DNA of 8,371 nt from an uncultured Tabrizicola sp. (GTDB taxonomy: Bacteria; Pseudomonadota; Alphaproteobacteria; Rhodobacterales; Rhodobacteraceae), in contig CALLZQ010000745.1 in assembly GCA_937858255.1 (NCBI GenBank), positions 1 to 8,371 on the forward strand, read 5' to 3'. Both the position numbers and the translations under genes were made by a program. Numbering within the stretch: the stretch's first letter is position 1; every line of letters begins with the position of its first letter. A model generated the notes under the pieces. The model saw only the letters and a list, made by a program, of their open reading frames with translations, was not told where the DNA came from and searched no databases. This document shows positions 1 through 5,595 of this stretch, piece by piece.

Positions 1-981
1 GCCGCGGATGAAGGGGGGGTCGACTTCGCTCAGGACGGCAGCGCCCAGCTTTCGCGCCGTGTGCCCTGCCTGTGCAAGGTCGCGCCGGCCAAGCAGGACG
101 TGCATATGGAGGATGTCCACCGTGCCGGCGGAATCATGGCGATCCTTGGCCAGTTGGACAACGCGGGCCTTTTGCACCGCGATTGCGTGACCGTTCACAG
201 CCCCACCATTGGCGCGGCGCTGGATCATTGGGACATCAGCCGCACCAACCATGACTCGGTGCGCGACTTCTTCAAGGCGGCACCGGGCAATGTCCGTTCC
301 GCCACCGCCTTCAGCCAGTCCAAGCGCTATGCCGAACTGGATCTGGACCGCAAGACCGGCGTGATCCGCTCGGCCGAACATGCCTTTACCAAGGAAGGCG
401 GGCTGGCGGTGCTGAAGGGCAATATCGCGCTCGACGGCTGCATCGTGAAAACCGCCGGCGTGGACGAGTCGATCTTTGTCTTTTCCGGCCCCGCCAAAGT
501 CTACGAAAGCCAGAATGACGCCGTGGCCGGCATCCTCAACAATGAGGTCAAGGCGGGCGACGTGGTGGTGATCCGGTACGAGGGGCCAAAGGGTGGGCCG
601 GGCATGCAGGAAATGCTGTATCCGACCAGCTATCTGAAGTCGAAAGGGCTGGGCAAGGTCTGCGCGCTGTTGACCGATGGCCGGTTCTCGGGCGGCACCT
701 CGGGCCTTTCGATCGGCCATGCCAGCCCCGAAGCCGCCTCGGGCGGTGCGATCGGTCTGGTGCGTGACGGTGACATGATCGACATCGACATTCCGGCGCG
801 GACCATCAACCTGCGCATTTCCGAGGCCGAAATGGCCACCCGCCGCGCCGAGCAGGACGCGAAGGGCTGGAAGCCCGCCAAGGCCCGCCCGCGCAAAGTG
901 TCCACGGCGCTGCGCGCCTATGCGATGCTGGCCTCTTCGGCGGACAAGGGGGCCGTGCGGGTCTTGCCCGAAGGCGCCTGA
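1..981 (+). CDS. ilvD: Dihydroxy-acid dehydratase, C-terminal 326 residues (5' end outside window)
   Basis: IlvD dehydrates 2,3-dihydroxy-3-methylbutanoate and its isoleucine-pathway homologue to the 2-oxo acids, the third common step of valine, leucine and isoleucine synthesis; it is a cytosolic Fe-S enzyme. The frame is open from base 1 and ends TGA at 979-981. Recognised family blocks in order are KVAP...[21 protein letters not shown], the [21 protein letters not shown] block, [28 protein letters not shown], and [23 protein letters not shown], which fits the second IlvD/EDD signature. The ending [23 protein letters not shown] is typical of rhodobacteral IlvD. About half of a usual ~610-residue protein is present. 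The first ~17 codons ([16 protein letters not shown]) fit the family less well than what follows, which may be real variation or poor edge sequence. It is not part of the stress cluster; a strong terminator separates it. Edd (phosphogluconate dehydratase) is the related alternative, but the C-terminal blocks favour IlvD. Confidence 0.96.
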   Translation, partial: AADEGGVDFAQDGSAQLSRRVPCLCKVAPAKQDVHMEDVHRAGGIMAILGQLDNAGLLHRDCVTVHSPTIGAALDHWDISRTNHDSVRDFFKAAPGNVRSATAFSQSKRYAELDLDRKTGVIRSAEHAFTKEGGLAVLKGNIALDGCIVKTAGVDESIFVFSGPAKVYESQNDAVAGILNNEVKAGDVVVIRYEGPKGGPGMQEMLYPTSYLKSKGLGKVCALLTDGRFSGGTSGLSIGHASPEAASGGAIGLVRDGDMIDIDIPARTINLRISEAEMATRRAEQDAKGWKPAKARPRKVSTALRAYAMLASSADKGAVRVLPEGA

Positions 982-990
982 GACCAAAGC

Positions 991-1020
991 AAAAGGCACC
1001 CCGCGGGGTGCCTTTTTTTT
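991..1020. terminator. Bidirectional intrinsic terminator between ilvD and csbD
   Basis: A perfect palindrome runs 991-1016: AAAAGGCACCCC and GGGGTGCCTTTT around a GC centre. It is followed by more T residues to 1020 on the plus strand (T8 from 1013). On the minus strand the stem ends in TTTT. It lies 10 bases after the ilvD stop and 20 bases past the csbD stop, so it should end both convergent transcripts. Confidence 0.93.
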
Positions 1021-1035
1021 CTGTGGCGGTGGTGA

Positions 1036-1236
1036 TCAGCGGGTGCTGTCCATCCAGGCGTCAACCTCGGTTTCGGCCTCTTCCTTGGCCTTGCCGTAAC
1101 GTTCCTGCACCAGGCCGACCAGCTCTTCGCGGCGGCCTTCGATGCGGTCCCACTCATCATCAGTGATCTCGCCCCATTTCTGCTGGGCCGAACCCTTGAT
1201 CTGTTTCCACTTGCCTTCGATCTGATCCCAGTTCAT
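1036..1236 (-). CDS. CsbD-like stress protein, 66 aa
   Basis: This small, highly charged, probably soluble protein of the CsbD family begins MNWDQIEGKWKQIKGSAQQK. The NWDQIEGxWKQxKGxxxxxWGxxTDD pattern is the hallmark of the family (residues 2-28). The rest is a predicted helix rich in E, R and K, ending AWMDSTR. CsbD proteins are general-stress proteins in Bacillus and are common GSR targets in alphaproteobacteria; their biochemical role is unknown. The frame stays open upstream to about 1590, but ATG at 1236 is chosen because AAGGAGA lies at the right distance before it and the family homology starts exactly there. An EcfG promoter site (1287-1312) stands about 50 bases upstream. The gene is convergent with ilvD and shares its terminator. 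Confidence 0.93.
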   Translation of the reverse strand: MNWDQIEGKWKQIKGSAQQKWGEITDDEWDRIEGRREELVGLVQERYGKAKEEAETEVDAWMDSTR

Positions 1237-1286
1237 CGGTCTCTCCTTTTTTCGATCAGGCGGCACTGCCGCCGGGATGAAGAAAC

Positions 1287-1312
1287 AACGCATCACCCTT
1301 GCCCACGGTTCC
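1287..1312 (-). promoter_or_regulatory. EcfG (general stress sigma) promoter of csbD
   Basis: Read on the minus strand: GGAAC (1312-1308), 17-base spacer, CGTT (1290-1287). This matches the published EcfG consensus GGAAC-N16/17-CGTT. It is followed about 50 bases later by the csbD start codon. Confidence 0.88.
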
Positions 1313-1341
1313 GAAATTCCCCACAACGCTTTGTGATCAAT

Positions 1342-1378
1342 AAAAAAAGACCGGATCGCGGGGACAGCGATCCGGTCT
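1342..1378 (-). terminator. Minus-strand intrinsic terminator with no gene before it
   Basis: On the minus strand, AGACCGGATCGC and GCGATCCGGTCT (12 bp perfect stem, 1367-1378 with 1348-1359) enclose the loop TGTCCCC (1360-1366), followed by T7 (1348-1342). There is no T tract on the plus-strand side, so the direction is clear. It lies upstream of the csbD promoter, so it cannot serve csbD; it closes the candidate sRNA. Confidence 0.9.
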
Positions 1379-1449
1379 AAGACCGCTTGGCTCAGGGACA
1401 GGGCCAGCGGCGTGAAGCGCACCCAAGGGAACATCAAAGCGCGATCTGC
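1342..1449 (-). ncRNA. Candidate EcfG-dependent small RNA, about 105 nt
   Basis: A well-formed EcfG promoter (1456-1480) fires leftward into a ~105-base stretch that ends in a strong intrinsic terminator. The 5' end near 1449-1446 is inferred from promoter geometry. The minus-strand reading frame that crosses this stretch has no stop before csbD, does not resemble a protein and has no start with a convincing ribosome binding site, so a noncoding transcript is more likely. Beyond the terminator hairpin, a second stem is visible: CCGCTGGC (1410-1403) pairs with GCCAAGCGG (1391-1383) with one bulged A, around an 11-base loop CCTGTCCCTGA. Both loops expose UGUCCC. Caulobacter has a GSR-controlled sRNA (GsrN) with a C-rich loop; whether this one is related cannot be told from this sequence. 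Confidence 0.68.
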
Positions 1450-1455
1450 AAGGAA

Positions 1456-1480
1456 AACGCAGGCCCCGAAAAATGGTTCC
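1456..1480 (-). promoter_or_regulatory. EcfG promoter of the candidate sRNA
   Basis: Minus strand: GGAAC (1480-1476), 16-base spacer, CGTT (1459-1456), with C after GGAAC and TT after CGTT as at other sites in this window. The next minus-strand gene, csbD, has its own promoter and is cut off from this one by the terminator at 1342-1378. Confidence 0.85.
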
Positions 1481-1599
1481 CGCAATTTTGAAAAAACTTC
1501 GCGACAGTCGCCATCATCACACCAGATGGAGTTTGCATAATCCGCCGGCTTTGCGCACATTGCAGGCAAATATGCCTGTCTGGCCTTCAAGGAGAAAGA

Positions 1600-2613
1600 A
1601 TGCAGAGACTACGCAGCATCGCCACCCGACGCATGAGTCCTGCGATCGAACTGCTGCTGACCCTCATCGCCTTTGTGATTGCCTTTGGGCTGCGCTACGA
1701 ACTGGAGGGCAGCCTGCCCCCGGGCTTTCCCTATCTGACCTTCTTTCCGGCGGTGATCCTGACCGGGTTCTTTGTCTCGACCCGCGCCGGTGTGGCGGTG
1801 GCGGTGCTGTGCGGGCTGGCCTCATGGTATTACTTTCTGGCTCCGACCCACTCTTGGCGGCTGAGTGGCCCGGCGGTTCTGGCGCTGGTGTTTTATGTGT
1901 TTATCTGCGCCACGGATCTGGCCCTGATCCATATGATGCGGCTTGCCTTGCTCAAGCTGGACAACGAGCGGCGGCATTCCGACCGGCTGGCACAGCAGAA
2001 CAAGACGATGTTCCATGAATTGCAGCACCGCGTCTCGAACAACCTTCAGGTCATCGGTTCGCTGATCAAGATGCAGCAGCGCAATGTCAGCGATCCGGCG
2101 GCGCGGGCGGCGCTGCAAACGGCGTCGTCGCGGCTGCGTGTCGTCTCGACCATCCAGCGCCAGTTGCATAACCCCAAGCGCCAGACGACCGATATCGGCC
2201 AGTTGCTCAAGGCCATCTTGCCCGAAGTGACCGCCTCGAACGATGCCAGCGACCGGGTCGAATTGCAGGTCGAGGCCATGCCCCTGGTGGTCAGCGGCGA
2301 TCAGGCGACGCCGGTGGCGCTGATCGCGGTCGAACTGGTATCGAATGCCATGGAACACGCGCTGGTCGAGGGTCGGCGCACCACCATCCGCATCGAGATC
2401 GGGCATGCCGAAGATCGGGCTTTCCTGCGGGTCTGTGATGATGGCCCGGGCCTGCCCGAGGGGTTTCAGCCCGAACGGTCGCGCAGTCTGGGCCTGCGGG
2501 TTGCCTATCAGTTCACCGAGCAGCTTGAAGGCGTACTGAGTTTCCGCAATCAGGGCGGCACTGTCGCCGAGCTGAGCTTCCCGCTGCAAGACATGGATGT
2601 GGAAGAGGAATAG
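1600..2613 (+). CDS. Membrane HisKA_2-family sensor histidine kinase with DUF4118-like sensor, 337 aa
   Basis: The N-terminal ~115 residues contain about four hydrophobic segments (roughly 17-31, 46-61, 64-82, 90-112) resembling the DUF4118/KdpD-type membrane sensor (...LPPGFPYLTFFPAVILTGFFVSTRAGVAVAVL...). A linker helix leads to the HisKA_2 dimerisation block HELQHRVSNNLQVIGSLIKMQ, with H143 the likely phosphorylated histidine. The GHKL ATPase domain is intact: N box ELVSNAMEHA (N249, H253), G1 box DDGPG (280-284), G2 box SLGLR (296-300). HisKA_2/HWE kinases are the known phosphodonors of PhyR, so this is a plausible input to the adjacent stress switch; that link is inference from position and family. 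AAGGAG at 1589-1594 supports ATG 1600. No EcfG site precedes it, unlike most genes here. Single gene, closed by the terminator at 2628-2661. Confidence 0.9.
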   Translation: MQRLRSIATRRMSPAIELLLTLIAFVIAFGLRYELEGSLPPGFPYLTFFPAVILTGFFVSTRAGVAVAVLCGLASWYYFLAPTHSWRLSGPAVLALVFYVFICATDLALIHMMRLALLKLDNERRHSDRLAQQNKTMFHELQHRVSNNLQVIGSLIKMQQRNVSDPAARAALQTASSRLRVVSTIQRQLHNPKRQTTDIGQLLKAILPEVTASNDASDRVELQVEAMPLVVSGDQATPVALIAVELVSNAMEHALVEGRRTTIRIEIGHAEDRAFLRVCDDGPGLPEGFQPERSRSLGLRVAYQFTEQLEGVLSFRNQGGTVAELSFPLQDMDVEEE

Positions 2614-2627
2614 CCCATGTCCCCGAT

Positions 2628-2661
2628 AGAAAAGGCCGCTCACTTCTGAGCGGCCTTTTCT
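2628..2661. terminator. Bidirectional intrinsic terminator between kinase and DUF1328 gene
   Basis: A 15-bp perfect stem, AGAAAAGGCCGCTCA (2628-2642) with TGAGCGGCCTTTTCT (2647-2661), encloses the loop CTTC. It has a TTTTCT tail on either strand and sits 14 bases after the kinase stop and 23 bases past the convergent DUF1328 gene stop. Confidence 0.92.
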
Positions 2662-2684
2662 GTTGATGCGGGATGTGCGGTCGA

Positions 2685-2858
2685 TCAGACCGGCGGGCGT
2701 CCCTTGACCGCGCGCGCCACCATGGCGACCACGAACAGGATCAGGAACACGAAGAACAGCACCTGTGCGATCGAGGCCGAAGCCCCGGCAATACCGCCGA
2801 AACCAAGAGCCGCAGCGATCAGTGCCACCACGAGGAACGTCAAAGCCCAACCAAGCAT
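2685..2858 (-). CDS. DUF1328 (UPF0391) small membrane protein, 57 aa
   Basis: This is a tiny inner-membrane protein with two hydrophobic helices (about 3-22 and 31-51) joined by a Gly/Ala/Ser stretch, and a basic tail [11 protein letters not shown]. The pattern [25 protein letters not shown]...[14 protein letters not shown] is characteristic of the UPF0391/DUF1328 family, whose function is unknown. The frame is open upstream to 3047, but ATG 2858 is chosen because AAGGAG precedes it (2865-2870), the family begins there, and the EcfG promoter lies at 2905-2929, which places the transcript start after any longer start. The promoter indicates general-stress induction independent of the upstream kinase operon. 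Confidence 0.93.
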   Translation of the reverse strand: MLGWALTFLVVALIAAALGFGGIAGASASIAQVLFFVFLILFVVAMVARAVKGRPPV

Positions 2859-2904
2859 GGGAAACTCCTTTGTCTGAATGGCGCTGCTGCGCCGATATAA
2901 ACAG

Positions 2905-2929
2905 AACGCCGTGATCCCCTGCCGGTTCC
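2905..2929 (-). promoter_or_regulatory. EcfG promoter of the DUF1328 gene
   Basis: Minus strand: GGAAC (2929-2925), 16-base spacer, CGTT (2908-2905), 47 bases before the start codon at 2858. It lies in the gap after the kinase stop at 3010. Confidence 0.87.
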
Positions 2930-3009
2930 CCCGTTCGCCGATTTTTGACGAAAAATTTGCGTCGCTTGGGATCTCGGGCCAGCTCGCAGACAGGCCGGGC
3001 CAGCAGGCG

Positions 3010-4779
3010 CTAGTCTTCCTGTGGCGACGGGGCGACGCGATGTTCACCCTGATGCAGCGCCTGCAACGGGAAACTCAGCCGCAGCACGAAATCGCGCCCG
3101 ACGCGCCGCCGTGTCATCTCACCATCGAGTTGCAGGGCAAAGGCCGAGAGCAGCTTGATACCAAAGCCATCCGAAAGAGAATCGAGCGCCAGATCCTCGG
3201 ACCGGGCGGATTCCAGCACCGTGTTGCGCAGGGTCAGCAGCGCCATCCCCTCGGGCAGACGTTCAAACTGAACCGCAATCCGTGCCCCGGCTTCATCGGC
3301 CTGCCAGATATGTTTCAGCGCATTGGTCACGCCTTCGGTCAGGAACAGCGCCAGCGGCACCGCCTGATCCGGGGTCAGGCGAATATCCTCAATATCGAGG
3401 TCGAGCGCCAGACGCCGCTCGGGCGCCGAGCCGATCCGCAGGATGTGGCGGCTGATACGCGGCAGCAGTTCATCGGCGCGAATATCTGCCAGGCCAGAGG
3501 TCTGGTAGAGTTCGCGGTGAATGGTGGCCAGCCCGACGACACGCTCTTGCACGCTCTTCATCGCCGCCTGGGTTTCAGGCGAGGTGGTGCCGCGCAACTG
3601 CATGTTCAGGATCGAGGCGATCAGTTGCAGGTTGTTCTTGACCCGATGATGCAGTTCACGCAGCAGCACCTCTTTCTGATGGATGGTGTTTTCAAGCTGC
3701 GCCTCATTGTGCAGGATCGCCTCGGTCATCTGCTCATAGGCGTCGCCCGCCTCGCGGATTTCCAGCGCGGCGGCATCATTGTCCAGACGCGGCACGCGCC
3801 GATTACCGCCAGCAAAGGCGGTGATGCTGTCGCGCAAGGCCCGGACATGGCGCAGCACCTGGCTTTCTGCTGCCAGCCAGGCCACCAGCAGGCTGGATGC
3901 CCACATCAGCAGCGGAAAGGTCAAGGACGGCAATCCCGCCGCCAGCCCGCCCTCTTCAAGCCGGTCCGCCGGCCAGGATCCCAAAAGATACAGCTTGCCC
4001 GGCGACAGCGGCACGACCGCAAATGCCCGCCGCTGACCTGAGACGGCGGTATCAATGAAACTGCTGCCCGACAGGCCGACAAAGCCGGCCAAAGGCCGGC
4101 TTACGGGCACTTTTTGCGGCGCCGCATCCATGCCGACCGATGAGGTCAACCCCTCGCCCTCATCGTCGAAGGTCAAGAGAACCAAGGGCGCATCCCCGCC
4201 CGGTCGCGGCACCCCCGACCGCGCCGCAATCGCGCTATGTGCCATCGAGACCGAAGCAAAACCGATCAGCCGCTGATCCGGGCCAAAGACCGGCGCCGAG
4301 AGGTTGAGGATCGAGGTGCCGGAAATCGGCCCGTTGCGGTTGACGGTCAGCCGCAATTCGGGATCGGCCAGCATTTCCGCCAGCCAGGGGCTGCCAGCCA
4401 TGTCATAGGCTTCATCGGCGGGCGTCCATTCGATATTTCCCTCCCGCGGGGGGAAGGCGCCGGAAGAGAAATACCCCCCCGCCGCCCCGGCGGCGCCGCG
4501 GGCAAAGGGGGTGCAGGCATCGACATCCCCCGCCACTTGCGGCAGGGTCGAGGCCAGCGTCTGCACGGTGCCGGTCGCCTGCATCAGCAGATCAATCTGC
4601 GGCGAGGCCGCCAGCAGCGTCTCACCCAGAATAGCGGCTCTTGCCCGGCTTTCGGCAACGCTTTCGGCGGCAAGGGTCTGCACATAGCTGAGAATGGCGA
4701 GCGGCAAGAGTGCCGCCCCCATCAGGATCATCAGGCGAAACCCCAGACCCCGCAGCCGAATGCCACGCCCCTTGGCCAC
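3010..4779 (-). CDS. HisKA_2/HWE-type sensor histidine kinase with periplasmic sensor, 589 aa (PhyK-like)
   Basis: Third gene of the nepR-ecfG-kinase operon, beginning 2 bases after the ecfG stop with a GTG. Layout: basic N-terminus, membrane helix about 15-35, a ~250-residue periplasmic sensor region, membrane helix about 284-303, a HAMP-like/linker helix (305-370), then HisKA_2 block [20 protein letters not shown] with H378 the likely phosphoacceptor. The ATPase N box is EGVTNALKH (482-490) and the G2 motif DGFGIKLL (537-543) is kept. The G1 box is degenerate: where D-x-G-x-G is expected the protein reads [10 protein letters not shown] (515-524), so the adenine-binding Asp and first Gly are missing. 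Kinases of this family beside ecfG phosphorylate, and sometimes dephosphorylate, PhyR. Placement in the EcfG-driven operon implies feedback. Met17 is an alternative start, but would remove the positive charges before the first helix. Confidence 0.9.
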   Translation of the reverse strand: MAKGRGIRLRGLGFRLMILMGAALLPLAILSYVQTLAAESVAESRARAAILGETLLAASPQIDLLMQATGTVQTLASTLPQVAGDVDACTPFARGAAGAAGGYFSSGAFPPREGNIEWTPADEAYDMAGSPWLAEMLADPELRLTVNRNGPISGTSILNLSAPVFGPDQRLIGFASVSMAHSAIAARSGVPRPGGDAPLVLLTFDDEGEGLTSSVGMDAAPQKVPVSRPLAGFVGLSGSSFIDTAVSGQRRAFAVVPLSPGKLYLLGSWPADRLEEGGLAAGLPSLTFPLLMWASSLLVAWLAAESQVLRHVRALRDSITAFAGGNRRVPRLDNDAAALEIREAGDAYEQMTEAILHNEAQLENTIHQKEVLLRELHHRVKNNLQLIASILNMQLRGTTSPETQAAMKSVQERVVGLATIHRELYQTSGLADIRADELLPRISRHILRIGSAPERRLALDLDIEDIRLTPDQAVPLALFLTEGVTNALKHIWQADEAGARIAVQFERLPEGMALLTLRNTVLESARSEDLALDSLSDGFGIKLLSAFALQLDGEMTRRRVGRDFVLRLSFPLQALHQGEHRVAPSPQED

Positions 4780-4781
4780 CG

Positions 4782-5345
4782 TTACGCCGCCTGAATGCCG
4801 GAGCGCCCCATGACCGCCAATGTCGCCCCGGAATGGCCGGACAGGAAATCTTCACCCGCTTCCATCCCCAAGAGTTCGCACAGGCGGGCACGGGCGCGGT
4901 TGGCGCGGCTTTTGGCGGTGCCGGTGGCAACCCCCATCATCTCGGCAGCCTCTTCATAGGAGTAACCGTTGGCGCCGACCAGAATCAGCACCTCGCGATG
5001 TTCGGCACTCAGCCGGTCAAACGCGCGCTGAAAATCGGTAAAGGCCAGCCGACCGTCATGGGCCGGCTTTTCAAACAGGCTGCCGGCGTGAATGCCATCG
5101 GGATCTGCCACCTCGCGCCGGGTCTTGCGGCGGGCGGAAAAGAAGGTGTTGCGCAGAATGGTGAACAACCAGGCCCGCATGTCGGTGCCGATGGTATATT
5201 TCTCGATATTCGACCAACCCTTGAGGATGGTGTCCTGAACCAGATCATCCGCCTCGGCCACGTTGCGCGTCAGCGAAATGGCAAAAGCCCGCAGCGACGG
5301 GATATGGACGGCCAGTTCGTCCCGGGGATCGGCAAAAGAGGTCAC
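4782..5345 (-). CDS. ecfG: EcfG-family RNA polymerase sigma factor (general stress sigma), 187 aa
   Basis: ECF sigma factor that directs RNA polymerase to GGAAC/CGTT promoters when released by NepR. Sigma-2 block: AEADDLVQDTILKGW (30-44) and MRAWLFTILRNTFFSARRKTRRE (56-78). Sigma-4 block: LSAEHREVLILVGANGYSYEEAAEMMGVATGTAKSRANRAR (112-152), a typical helix-turn-helix ending. Length is normal for ECF15/EcfG proteins. The start is GTG 5345, overlapping the nepR TGA by four bases (GTGA), with a strong AAGGAGGG inside the end of nepR, so the two proteins are translationally coupled, as usual for anti-sigma/sigma pairs. It shares its promoter with nepR (5540-5564). Identification rests on sequence and on the adjacent nepR and phyR. 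Confidence 0.95.
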   Translation of the reverse strand: MTSFADPRDELAVHIPSLRAFAISLTRNVAEADDLVQDTILKGWSNIEKYTIGTDMRAWLFTILRNTFFSARRKTRREVADPDGIHAGSLFEKPAHDGRLAFTDFQRAFDRLSAEHREVLILVGANGYSYEEAAEMMGVATGTAKSRANRARARLCELLGMEAGEDFLSGHSGATLAVMGRSGIQAA

Positions 5346-5506
5346 TTCTTGCCCTCCTTGGCGCGAAGCTGCTCCAGCAATTGCTTGAAACGATCCGGCA
5401 CTTCTTCCTGTAGCGCATCCTGGAAAACCCGCTTGAGGTTTTCATCAATGTCCTTGCGCAAGCTCGACTTTGGCGGGTTTTCGGCCATATCTGTTTTCGT
5501 GGTCAT
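5342..5506 (-). CDS. nepR: NepR anti-sigma factor, 54 aa
   Basis: NepR holds EcfG inactive; phosphorylated PhyR binds NepR through its sigma-like domain and frees EcfG. The protein is short, with the family core LRKDIDENLKRVFQDALQEEVPDRFKQLLEQL at 16-47, which covers the two NepR helices and the conserved VPDRF...LL. The frame is open to 5602, but translation from there would begin upstream of the promoter (5540-5564), so ATG 5506 is chosen; it places a leader of about 25 bases. That start has only a weak GGGA-type ribosome site (5518-5521). A second in-frame ATG (codon 7) has no better site. First gene of the operon with ecfG and the kinase. Confidence 0.94.
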   Translation of the reverse strand: MTTKTDMAENPPKSSLRKDIDENLKRVFQDALQEEVPDRFKQLLEQLRAKEGKK

Positions 5507-5532
5507 TTTTTGCGATGTCCCATTACTTTCAC

Positions 5533-5557
5533 GGAACCAAACGTTGCGATAGTCGTT
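5533..5557 (+). promoter_or_regulatory. EcfG promoter of phyR
   Basis: Plus strand: GGAAC (5533-5537), 16-base spacer, CGTT (5554-5557), 38 bases before the phyR ATG. Its -35 box occupies the downstream edge of the nepR promoter, and its -10 box lies inside that promoter's spacer. Confidence 0.9.
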
Positions 5558-5564
5558 TAGTTCC
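5540..5564 (-). promoter_or_regulatory. EcfG promoter of nepR-ecfG-kinase
   Basis: Minus strand: GGAAC (5564-5560), 16-base spacer, CGTT (5543-5540). The transcript would start near 5533, about 27 bases before nepR. It gives positive autoregulation of the sigma factor, its antagonist and the kinase. It fully interleaves with the phyR promoter on the other strand. Confidence 0.9.
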
Positions 5565-5595
5565 AAGAAAAACCTGCGCTGGGAGAAAAAAACAC

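Noticed and set aside
1..50. Unusual first codons of the ilvD fragment as a mutation or fusion
   Set aside because: The frame is intact and the rest is a standard IlvD; a few weakly matching residues at a window edge may be variation or poor sequence.
1428..1452. GGAAC on the plus strand upstream of the kinase at 1600 as an EcfG promoter
   Set aside because: No CGTT at a 16 or 17 base spacing; no supportable EcfG promoter for this kinase.
1488..1517. TTGAAA followed 18 bases later by CATCAT as a sigma-70-type promoter for the kinase
   Set aside because: The -10 match is weak and such pairs are common in AT-richer gaps; not strong enough to annotate.
1036..1590. Long minus-strand frame (184 codons) extending csbD upstream
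   Set aside because: Only the last 66 codons resemble CsbD; a ribosome site and EcfG promoter define the start at 1236, and a terminator (1342-1378) lies inside the extension.
1822..2850. Minus-strand frame of 342 codons opposite the DUF4118-type kinase
   Set aside because: Antisense shadow; it also overlaps the DUF1328 gene and a bidirectional terminator.
2878..4041. Plus-strand frame of 387 codons opposite the operon kinase
   Set aside because: Antisense shadow of a well-supported kinase; composition rich in Gln, His and Arg and no family resemblance.
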